From Chloroflexota bacterium (lineage in GTDB: Bacteria > Chloroflexota > Dehalococcoidia > DSTF01 > JACRBR01): DNA of 31,475 nt. The DNA is taken from NCBI GenBank assembly GCA_016213125.1, contig JACRBR010000350.1, positions 1 to 31,475 of the forward strand, written 5' to 3'. Below the pieces are notes generated by a model. That model searched no databases and was not told the origin of the DNA. It was given only the letters and a program-made list of their open reading frames with translations. Positions 8,648 to 15,597 of the stretch are shown one piece after another; position 1 is the first letter of the stretch; each line of letters starts with the position of its first letter. Position numbers and translations under genes: made by a program.

Positions 8648-8787
8648 AGCTCCGGCCCTTCGTACGAGGATGCTGGCGTCCCGGCCAGCGTAGCCAGCCC
8701 CGGCGACGGTGTAATCGGCCGTAAGCATGTGAACCACGGTGCCGATCGGCACCCGCAGGCGGGCACGATTGGCCTCGAAAATGAAGC

Positions 8788-8822
8788 GGCGAGGCCCCCG
8801 TGGAGCGATCGGGAGCCTCGCC
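8788..8822 (-). terminator. Rho-independent terminator of the ferritin-like gene
   Basis: The perfect eight-base arms GGCGAGGC (8788-8795) and GCCTCGCC (8815-8822) enclose a partly paired CCCG/CGGG interior. Read on the minus strand, the stem is followed by GCTTCATTTTC, a short T-rich run. It lies 25 bases past the stop of the di-iron protein gene. Confidence 0.65.
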
Positions 8823-8847
8823 TAAGGCCGTAGCTGGACGCGCCCTG

Positions 8848-9909
8848 TCAGGCCGCGTCCAGGAACACCGCGAACTGGTCTGTCATCCGGCCCCGGCGGT
8901 CGCCAAGCCCCGCCACGTCCAGGCGGTGCATGTACTCATTGACCTGCCGGCGCCTGACCGCCATCAGCTTCCTGAATCCATCGTCCATGTGGTCCACGCC
9001 ACCGCCAAGCAGGATCGCCAGCGACTCCATCGAGCCGCCGCTCGCCGTGACGCCGGTCCCGGCGAAGATCTCCTCCCCTGCGTCGAGATAGCTGTGGATC
9101 TCTTCTCGCCGTTCCGGCGTCGTCTCCAGGACGTGTTTCATGTGCATCACGCCGAACGAGACGTGTCGCGATTCGTCCTGGGCCGCCAGGCGGAACATGC
9201 GTTTCTCCGCCTCGTTGTTAGACAACAGCTCGCCCGATCGGAACAGGCTCTGGATGAACCCCTCACCGATGATGTGCATGATCGCCGACATCTCGCTGAA
9301 GTCTCGCGACGAGATGATCTGCCGCAGCCCGGAGCCCGGCCCGCCGCTCATGAGACCGCCGCCGTTGGCCAGCGCCCGCTTCCTGAACACATCCAGGTGC
9401 CGCGCCTCATCCATCACCTGGCTCGCCAGGTACAGCTTGATCTCGTAGTGCTCGTTGCTGATGCTGGGCAACCACTGGCCCGGGGTGTCCCCGGCGATGA
9501 ACTCCACTTCCGTCAGGAACGTGCAGAGCTGGCTCATCGCCCGCTCGATGTCATCCGGCAGCGGCTCCAACGTTTCCCAGGGGATGTCAGTCGCGCTGCT
9601 CCACTGCCGCTGCACCGCCTCCTCGTACAACAGCGTCGCGTTCTTCGACCACACATCGTCGCGGTTCAGCGTGTAACCGATGTGCGGCACTCCGACACGG
9701 TGGGCGGCTCCTCTTGGCCGCATCGTCTGGTCGCCCGGCACATTCGCGATCTCCCCGTATGACGTCGCGTTGATCTCATCCAGCGTCAGGCCGCGCTTTC
9801 CCGGCTTCGCCCAGATGCCCCAGTCGGCCTCTGACTTCAACCATGAGAGGTCCAGTTCCGCCGGCAGCGGCGTCTCCGTCCTCAGCATCGCTCCCTGGTC
9901 TATCGCCAT
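8848..9909 (-). CDS. Ferritin-like di-iron protein (R2/AurF-like oxygenase family)
   Basis: A 353-residue, mostly helical protein. The carboxylate/histidine pattern of a ferritin-like di-iron site is visible: a first-helix Glu (Glu97 in LLYEEAVQRQW or Glu134/136 in LTEVEF), Glu168-x-x-His171 (DEARH), Glu216 (IIGEGF) and Glu246-x-x-His249 (DESRH). This is the E, ExxH, E, ExxH arrangement of ribonucleotide reductase R2-like proteins, AurF-type N-oxygenases and related hydroxylases. The substrate is not identifiable, and no NrdA-type gene is nearby, so an R2 role is unlikely. ATG 9909 was chosen because GGAGG stands 7 bases before it; an in-frame ATG at 9930 is less well placed. It is divergent from the multicopper oxidase. 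Confidence 0.8.
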   Translation of the reverse strand: MAIDQGAMLRTETPLPAELDLSWLKSEADWGIWAKPGKRGLTLDEINATSYGEIANVPGDQTMRPRGAAHRVGVPHIGYTLNRDDVWSKNATLLYEEAVQRQWSSATDIPWETLEPLPDDIERAMSQLCTFLTEVEFIAGDTPGQWLPSISNEHYEIKLYLASQVMDEARHLDVFRKRALANGGGLMSGGPGSGLRQIISSRDFSEMSAIMHIIGEGFIQSLFRSGELLSNNEAEKRMFRLAAQDESRHVSFGVMHMKHVLETTPERREEIHSYLDAGEEIFAGTGVTASGGSMESLAILLGGGVDHMDDGFRKLMAVRRRQVNEYMHRLDVAGLGDRRGRMTDQFAVFLDAA

Positions 9910-10006
9910 GCTCTGTCCTCCATCGCGCACATCCAGCTATGCCAGGGCCGCGCCCGACGCGACCCCGGTGACAACTAAGGTACGCCTACGCCCCCGCAAC
10001 GCAGAT

Positions 10007-10020
10007 GGGCCGATCGGCCC
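10007..10020. promoter_or_regulatory. Perfect 14-base palindrome
   Basis: GGGCCGATCGGCCC is its own reverse complement. It lies in the divergent gap between the di-iron protein (start 9909) and the multicopper oxidase (start 10177). It could be an operator for a dimeric regulator or a small hairpin. No regulator family was recognised from it. Confidence 0.35.
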
Positions 10021-10058
10021 TACGTCGGACGGTCCTTTGGCACATCGGCGTCTCAACC

Positions 10059-10073
10059 GCTCCCTTCGGGAGC
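10059..10073 (+). promoter_or_regulatory. Stem-loop in the multicopper oxidase leader
   Basis: GCTCCC-TTC-GGGAGC is a perfect six-base-pair hairpin about 100 bases before the multicopper oxidase start. It is followed by GTGACGTTCGGCCC (10089-10102), which matches the repeated 14-mers near 5010 and 5084 at 11-12 of 14 positions. A regulatory role is only suggested by position. Confidence 0.3.
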
Positions 10074-10176
10074 TATGGACTGCGGGAAGTGACGTTCGGC
10101 CCTCTTGCCCCATTACGCCGTCGGGGATACTCGTCAACACGACCGCTAGGCGTTACCAACGGAGGAGGAAACGTTT

Positions 10177-11304
10177 ATGAAGCGCAGATGGATCGCAGGT
10201 TCGTGGCTGGTCATCGCACTGGCGGCGTTCGCTGCTGTCAGCCTGACCGTCAACCGGGGCGGTGGTGCAGGAACCGCCGACGCCGCCACGCAGTATTTCG
10301 GACCCAAAGAAGCCGACGTCACGCAAGAGGAGGACTACAAGGTCGTCCACCTCACCAGCTCCAAATTCATGTGGCAGTTCCGCGACGATCAGGAGCCTGT
10401 CGAGGTCTGGGGATACAACAACCAGATCCCCGGCCCGACCCTGCATTTCCGGGCCGGCGACAAGGTCCGCATCTACTACCGCAACGACCTTGATGAAGCA
10501 TCCACCGTCCACTGGCATGGGCTCATCGTTCCGAACTCCATGGACGGCGTCGGGCTACTCACACAACCACCGGTGATGCCCGGTGAAACGTTCGTGTACG
10601 AGTTCGACATTCCCAACACTCCCGGCACATTCATGTACCACGCGCACATGAACGATATGGAGCAGATGGGCAACGGCCTGGCCGGCGCGTTCCTCGTCGA
10701 CCCGCGTGATGGCGGCGATGGCGGCTATGACCAGGATCACGTCATGTACATGCAGACCATCAAGGGACACTTCCTCATCAACGGGAAGGAGTTCCCCAGC
10801 ATCGAACCCTACATCGTGAAGAAGGGCGACGAGATCCGAGTTCGCATGATCAACGTCGGCCCTGTTGATCTCCACCCCATGCACTTCCACGGCCACTTCG
10901 TGAGGGAGATCTCGCGCGATGGCACAGCCATAAGAGGCGGCGGAGGCGTTGCCAGGGTAGAGAACACCGTACTCGTCGCGCCGGGCCAGACGATCGACGT
11001 GGCAGTCAAGATGGAGGCGCCCGGCAAGGGGGCCTGGCTCTTCCATTGCCACGTCATCTCGCACGTCATGGGGCCCGATGGTAAATCCCTGAATATCGCG
11101 CTCGCCAACGGTGGCATGGTTGTCCCGGTGGCCTATAGTGACAGCGATAACTTCCAGGACATCGTCGCCGCGTTGACCGCCGCTGTGGAATCGCTGAAGA
11201 AGGGCGGCATCCGGCCCGGCAGCGGCGATCTTACTGGCGCAATCCAGGAGATGAACAGCTCGATGGCTGGTATGCCAGCGGCCGGAACACCGGCGGCTCA
11301 ATAG
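10177..11304 (+). CDS. Two-domain multicopper oxidase (small-laccase type)
   Basis: A 375-residue exported copper oxidase with a membrane/signal segment at 7-25 and a cleavage-like ADAA near 37. The copper motifs are all present: H112-W-H114-G and H155-A-H157 in domain 1, then H233-PM-H236-F-H238 and H290-C291-H292-x3-H296 with Met298 in domain 2. The Cys and Met of a type 1 site occur only in domain 2, as in trimeric two-domain laccases (type B, SLAC-like); there is no NirK-type type 1 site in domain 1. It should oxidise phenols or metal ions, or accept electrons from a cupredoxin, and reduce O2 outside the membrane. GGAGGAGG precedes the start. A cupredoxin lipoprotein follows after 30 bases, a probable partner. 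The Ala/Pro/Met-rich tail is not conserved-looking. Confidence 0.88.
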   Translation: MKRRWIAGSWLVIALAAFAAVSLTVNRGGGAGTADAATQYFGPKEADVTQEEDYKVVHLTSSKFMWQFRDDQEPVEVWGYNNQIPGPTLHFRAGDKVRIYYRNDLDEASTVHWHGLIVPNSMDGVGLLTQPPVMPGETFVYEFDIPNTPGTFMYHAHMNDMEQMGNGLAGAFLVDPRDGGDGGYDQDHVMYMQTIKGHFLINGKEFPSIEPYIVKKGDEIRVRMINVGPVDLHPMHFHGHFVREISRDGTAIRGGGGVARVENTVLVAPGQTIDVAVKMEAPGKGAWLFHCHVISHVMGPDGKSLNIALANGGMVVPVAYSDSDNFQDIVAALTAAVESLKKGGIRPGSGDLTGAIQEMNSSMAGMPAAGTPAAQ

Positions 11305-11334
11305 CTGAGCACGCGAAACAGACGAGGAGGAACC

Positions 11335-11832
11335 ATGAATCGTGTATCCCGGCGCAAGGGCGTGACCCTTGCGGTTGCGGCCTTTGGAGTCTTCGCAGTG
11401 ATCCTTACCGGGTGTGGGGAAGCCACCGAGGCTGACCCCACGCCCGTCAAGACGTGGAAGATTACACCCGCAGCCAGTAGCGATGGCACGGCAACGCAAG
11501 CGCCATCGGAGGCGACAGCTACACCTGCGGCCACGGCGGCCGCCGGTGGCACGGTGCTCGAGATCAAGGGCGTAAGCAGCCTCTTCGATGTCGAAGAGCT
11601 CGAAGCGCCTGTGGGCTCGGTCACTATTAAGTTCGACAACCAGGATGCGGGCGTCGTGCACAACTTCCACGTCTTCAACGGCAAGGACGCGAAGGCCGAC
11701 GATCTCGCGGCGAGCGACCTCGAGGCTGGCCCGATCCAGCAAGAACTCACGTTCACCGTCGAGGCCGGCGAGTACTTCTACCAGTGCGATGCACACCCGA
11801 CCACCATGAAGGGCACGCTGAAGGTCAGTTGA
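11335..11832 (+). CDS. Cupredoxin-domain lipoprotein
   Basis: A 165-residue protein. A signal peptide ends in the lipobox ILTGC, with Cys27 as the lipidated residue. A Thr/Ala/Pro linker runs from about 30 to 72. The cupredoxin domain (73-165) has type 1 copper ligands His109 (VVHNFHVF), Cys151, His154 and Met158 (QCDAHPTTM). It should be a membrane-tethered copper electron carrier on the outer face. GAGGAGG precedes the ATG, and the gene lies 30 bases after the multicopper oxidase, so the two probably form an operon closed by the terminator at 11859. Electron exchange with the oxidase is inferred from the pairing. Confidence 0.88.
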   Translation: MNRVSRRKGVTLAVAAFGVFAVILTGCGEATEADPTPVKTWKITPAASSDGTATQAPSEATATPAATAAAGGTVLEIKGVSSLFDVEELEAPVGSVTIKFDNQDAGVVHNFHVFNGKDAKADDLAASDLEAGPIQQELTFTVEAGEYFYQCDAHPTTMKGTLKVS

Positions 11833-11858
11833 GCGTCGCCCCCATTCCGATAAGATCG

Positions 11859-11883
11859 AGGGAGGCCGTTTCGGGGCCTCCCT
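11859..11883 (+). terminator. Rho-independent terminator
   Basis: The arms AGGGAGGCC and GGCCTCCCT are perfect nine-base complements with a seven-base loop (GTTTCGG). They are followed by CATTGTTCTG, a modest T-rich run. The structure lies 26 bases after the cupredoxin stop and separates the copper operon from the acetyltransferase gene. Confidence 0.8.
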
Positions 11884-11931
11884 CATTGTTCTGCCCGGCC
11901 ACCGGCAGTTGCCCGGTCTTGGAGGCTCAGG

Positions 11932-12510
11932 ATGTCCGTCTACAAGCTCTCCGCGTATCCTCGCCAGCACACACTGCGCGACGGCCGGATCATCAACATC
12001 CGACCCCTCGAGCAGGGTGACAAGGATCGCCTGACCTCTTTCTTTCTGCGGGTGCCCGATACGGAGCGGCAGTTTCTCAGGCAGGACGTCACCTCCCCGC
12101 GCACCATCGCCGCTTGGTGCGATGAGCTTGACTACGATCGCGCCCTGCCGCTCGTCGCGCTCGACGGCGATCGCATCGTCGCCGACGCCACCCTGATTCG
12201 CAGCCGTCACGGGGTCTATCGCCAGGTTGGCACCGTGCGCGCCGTTGTCGATGCCGAGTACCGCGCCGTTGGCCTGGGAACCACCCTGCTCCGCGACCTC
12301 TGCGATGTCGCCGCCGACGCCGACCTTGAAAAGGTCACTGCCGAGATGGTTGACGGCGTCCAGGACGATGCGATCGAGGCGATGGAGCATCTCGGCTTCA
12401 TCCGCGCGGCGACGGTGCATGAGTTCGTCCGCGACGAGCACGGCCATCCCCACGACCTCACTGTTATGGTGCTGCCGCTGGGCAAGTGGTACCAGTGGCA
12501 GCAGTTTTAG
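11932..12510 (+). CDS. GNAT-family N-acetyltransferase
   Basis: A 192-residue protein. Residues 20-175 follow the GNAT pattern: INIRPLEQGDKDRLTSFF at the start, then the acetyl-CoA-binding VRAVVDAEYRAVGLGTTLL (R-A-V-G-L-G loop), and EAMEHLGFIRAA near the end. The acceptor could be a protein, an amine or an antibiotic-like small molecule; nothing in the sequence decides. GGAGG stands 6 bases before the ATG. The gene follows a strong terminator, so it needs its own promoter, and it is convergent with the eRF1-like gene 33 bases away. Confidence 0.85.
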   Translation: MSVYKLSAYPRQHTLRDGRIINIRPLEQGDKDRLTSFFLRVPDTERQFLRQDVTSPRTIAAWCDELDYDRALPLVALDGDRIVADATLIRSRHGVYRQVGTVRAVVDAEYRAVGLGTTLLRDLCDVAADADLEKVTAEMVDGVQDDAIEAMEHLGFIRAATVHEFVRDEHGHPHDLTVMVLPLGKWYQWQQF

Positions 12511-12543
12511 CGGAGTGCTTCCGGATGTAGGACCTTCTGGACG

Positions 12544-13701
12544 CTACCAGCGCAGAATCGCTCCCACGCCTTCGGACCCCAGCTCCGCCCCCACCCCCGG
12601 CGACAGGAACCGCACCTGCGCGTCCGTCGATAGCGCTCCGCGAACCGCCGCCTCGGCGATGTCATCGGTGTGCCACAGCGGTTCAGCGCACACGGGGCAG
12701 GTGCGTGCGTCCCCCGCTGTGAAGTAGTGTCCCTGTGCGCACTGCACGCCCGTCCGCGGCTCCTGTGCGGCCAGCAAGAGCAGGTGGACGCGGCCTTCGC
12801 TCAGCGCCTCCAGTGTCGGGTCCCAACCCAGCACGGCGTGGTCGGCCTTCGCGGCACTGGTCGTCAGCTCCTCCACCAGCGCGCGGTCCTCCCGCGCCCG
12901 GCCCTCCGCGTCCAGCGCGTCTACCCGCCGGACCACGTCCGGCGTTGGCAGGTCCAGGTCCAGGTGCACCGTCGCCACCACGGAACGCGCCAGGGCTTTC
13001 GGCAGCATCCGCCGCAGCGCCGAGATCGGCTCATCCGGGCCGCTCAGGATCAGTGAATGGATCGGCCGCGACCGATCGATCGTCCACAGGTGTTCGATCA
13101 CCCGGTGGATGTGCTCCGTCAGGTGGTGTTCCCGGTGCCGGGCGTATCGCGGCTGCAGGTATCCTCCCCAGCCTCCCACATCGGTGCGCGGCAGCACGTC
13201 GCTTTCGAGGTGTACCTCTTCTTCCACCGAGCCCATCATCACGGTGATGAGTCGCGCCTGTGCCTTGTCCATCATCACGATGCAGTAGCGGTGGTGTTCG
13301 TCCAGCGCTGCGATCAGCGGCCGCAGCAGCGGACGCTGGTCAAATCTCGCAACGGTAGACATTGGAAAGTGCAGCGGCAACACGATGCGTAGGCCTCCGG
13401 GCCCGCTGAAGAACATCACTACCGAGCGCCCCGGCGCTTCTCTCCAGCTCTGAACCTCCTCCGTGATGCCAGAGATCTCGTATTCAAGGCGCCCGCGGGT
13501 CCACTGATCCATCTTCTGGGCCTTCAGCGGCTTCCACGCCGAGATCAGCTCGGCCTCGTATCCTTCTCTCGCCGCCAGCGCCGGATCGATGTTCAGGTAG
13601 ACGCTGAGCAACCCCTCGTTGTTGTGATACGAGATCAGGCGCCCGATGAGCTCCTCGAACCGCGCGTCCTCCAGGAGCGTCCCGTGGGTGTCAGTATGCA
13701 T
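12544..13701 (-). CDS. Bacterial eRF1-like protein (baeRF family) with zinc ribbon
   Basis: A 385-residue protein resembling the bacterial relatives of archaeal/eukaryal release factor eRF1. It opens with the family-like LLSVYLNIDPA segment. The central part (YCIVMMDKAQARLITVMMG and HSLILSGPDEPISALRRMLP) has the RNase H-like and L7Ae-like character of these proteins. A C-terminal zinc ribbon is formed by Cys321, His325, Cys335 and Cys338. Family members are thought to act on ribosomes, perhaps in rescue or hibernation, but the role is not settled; no GGQ motif is seen. ATG 13701 has GGAGG 6 bases upstream; the longer frame to 13830 is not supported. It is divergent from the formate dehydrogenase operon. 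Confidence 0.75.
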   Translation of the reverse strand: MHTDTHGTLLEDARFEELIGRLISYHNNEGLLSVYLNIDPALAAREGYEAELISAWKPLKAQKMDQWTRGRLEYEISGITEEVQSWREAPGRSVVMFFSGPGGLRIVLPLHFPMSTVARFDQRPLLRPLIAALDEHHRYCIVMMDKAQARLITVMMGSVEEEVHLESDVLPRTDVGGWGGYLQPRYARHREHHLTEHIHRVIEHLWTIDRSRPIHSLILSGPDEPISALRRMLPKALARSVVATVHLDLDLPTPDVVRRVDALDAEGRAREDRALVEELTTSAAKADHAVLGWDPTLEALSEGRVHLLLLAAQEPRTGVQCAQGHYFTAGDARTCPVCAEPLWHTDDIAEAAVRGALSTDAQVRFLSPGVGAELGSEGVGAILRW

Positions 13702-13893
13702 GGCGCGCCTCCGGCAACCACTGTGCCGCAGATCGCCGCGGAAGTGGTCCTGCCGGATGGCCGGATTCGCGCCGGCGAACATCCGCAACGGCCACCTGCC
13801 GAATGGCGACACCATGCCCGGCCGCGGCACGGGCCACTCCGCAGGGACTCCGCGGTTGACCGCCTCTCGGGCACGCCAAGTAAGATCTCACCT

Positions 13894-15597
13894 GTGGTGA
13901 CCGGCCGAACTGCCCCGGACGCGACCAGCGAAGAAGGCGCCCTCGCCACGCTTCTGCGTGGGTTCCGCCGCGAGCGCACCGACCTGCTTCCGGCACTCAT
14001 CGCCGCCCAGGAGGCCTTCGGGCACCTTTCCGAAATCACGTTGTTAGCCATCGCCCATCACGTCCACGTCCCCGAGAGCGAGGTCTTCGGCGTAGCTACC
14101 AGCTACAGCGAGCTTCGTTTCACCCCCCGCCCAGGCGAACACCTGGATGTCTGCACCGGCCTCAGCTGCCTCATCGCGGGTGCACGCGGCCTCATCGATG
14201 CGCTCAACTCCTCCCAACCTGACGGTGTCTCTGTTGAAGAGCACCCGTGCCGCTTCCGTTGCGACCGCGCGCCGGTCGTCCACATGGGCGGCCGGTACGT
14301 CGATCGCGCCACAGCCGCTTCGGTGCTCGCTTCCCTGCTCTATCCCTCGGGTGTAACGGCCGAAGAGCGCACCGTCCGCAACTCTCGCTCCGGCGAAGTG
14401 CGCCGTCTCCTCGCGCGGTGCGGTTCAATCGACTCCGAAAGAATCGATGCGGCGATTGCGCGTGGTGCATATGCCGGCCTCGCCCGCGCGCGGGAGATGC
14501 AGCCGGATGGGATCGTGCAGGCCGTCGAGGATTCGCGGCTCCTTGGCCGCGGCGGAGCCTACTTTCCGGTTGCGACCAAGTGGAAGGCGACGCGCGCGCA
14601 TCCCCAGCCACGCTATCTCGTCGTGAACGCTGAGGAGGGCGAGCCCGGCGTCTTCAAGGACCGCACGCTCATCGAGCTCGATCCCCACCTGCTGGTCGAG
14701 GGCATCCTCATCGCCGCCCGCGCCATCGAGCCAGCGGCGATCTACGTGTATGTGAACGGAGAGGCCTCGCTCGCCGCCGAGCGTCTGCGCCGCGCACTCC
14801 ACGATGCGGGCGTCCGCGGCCTCATCGATGACGGCACGCCGCCCATCGAGATCCGGCGTGGTGCCGGCGGATATGTCTGCGGTGAGGAGTCCGTCATCCT
14901 CTCCAGCATCGACGGGCACCGCGCCGTTCCCCGCCTCCGTCCGCCGTTTCCCGTCGACGCCGGCCTCTGGGGCCGGCCCACCGTCATCAACAACGTCGAG
15001 ACCCTCTGCAACCTCCCTTTCATTCTGGTGGAGGGTCCGGATGCGTTTCGCGCCTGTGGCACGCCCGAACATCCGGGCACCAAGCTTGTCTGTGTCTCCG
15101 GCGCCGTCTCGGACGCGGGCGTCTACGAGGTCCCCTTCGGCACTACACTGCGACACATCATCGATGTGCTCGCGGGTGGTCCCCAGCGTGGCAGCGCGCT
15201 TCGCGCTGTGCTCTGCGGCGGTCCCTCCGGCACTCTGCTGCCGCCGTCTCTGCTCGATGCACCGTTCGCGCCCGGCCGGCTCGACGACTCCGGCGCCTCG
15301 CCCGGCGCCGGCGGCATTGTCGTTATTGATGACGCCATGTCCATCCGTGACGTCGTCCGCCACCTCACCGCGTACAACGCCCGCGAATCTTGCGGCAAGT
15401 GCACCCCCTGCCGCGAGGGGACAGCCCGCATGCTCGAAGCGCTGGGTGATGCGCGGCCCGACGCGCGCCAGGATCTCGACGATCTCTCGGAGGCCATCCA
15501 GGCCGCTTCCCTATGTGGTCTGGGCCAGATGGCGCCGCTTCCGTACCTCAGCGCCCGCCGCTACTTCGCCGATCAGCTCTTCGAGGCTCCTCGATGA
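13894..15597 (+). CDS. NAD-dependent formate dehydrogenase, fused NuoE/NuoF-like subunit
   Basis: A 567-residue fusion. Residues 10-150 are a NuoE-like thioredoxin-fold domain with [2Fe-2S] ligands Cys87, Cys92 (CTGLSC), Cys119 and Cys123 (CRFRC). From about 170 a NuoF-like domain follows. It carries the NADH/FMN site (GRGGAYFPVATKW, NAEEGEPGVFKDR, GAGGYVCGEESVI) and a C-terminal [4Fe-4S] site at Cys500, Cys503, Cys506 and Cys541. It should take electrons from the molybdenum subunit and reduce NAD+. Fds-type enzymes usually carry these as separate gamma and beta subunits; here they are joined, as in some hydrogenase diaphorases. The start is one of two adjacent GTG codons (13894 or 13897); the longer frame to 13624 would overlap the divergent gene. 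The stop overlaps the next ATG. Confidence 0.9.
   Translation: MVTGRTAPDATSEEGALATLLRGFRRERTDLLPALIAAQEAFGHLSEITLLAIAHHVHVPESEVFGVATSYSELRFTPRPGEHLDVCTGLSCLIAGARGLIDALNSSQPDGVSVEEHPCRFRCDRAPVVHMGGRYVDRATAASVLASLLYPSGVTAEERTVRNSRSGEVRRLLARCGSIDSERIDAAIARGAYAGLARAREMQPDGIVQAVEDSRLLGRGGAYFPVATKWKATRAHPQPRYLVVNAEEGEPGVFKDRTLIELDPHLLVEGILIAARAIEPAAIYVYVNGEASLAAERLRRALHDAGVRGLIDDGTPPIEIRRGAGGYVCGEESVILSSIDGHRAVPRLRPPFPVDAGLWGRPTVINNVETLCNLPFILVEGPDAFRACGTPEHPGTKLVCVSGAVSDAGVYEVPFGTTLRHIIDVLAGGPQRGSALRAVLCGGPSGTLLPPSLLDAPFAPGRLDDSGASPGAGGIVVIDDAMSIRDVVRHLTAYNARESCGKCTPCREGTARMLEALGDARPDARQDLDDLSEAIQAASLCGLGQMAPLPYLSARRYFADQLFEAPR

Noticed and set aside
10177..11304. The multicopper oxidase as a copper nitrite reductase (NirK)
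   Set aside because: NirK has its type 1 Cys and Met in domain 1; here they are in domain 2 (HCHVISHVM), and the HWHG/HAH pair fits a laccase trinuclear site.
10555..12453. A 632-codon minus-strand open frame across the multicopper oxidase, cupredoxin and acetyltransferase genes
   Set aside because: It crosses three genes with clear family motifs and a terminator; it shows no domain.
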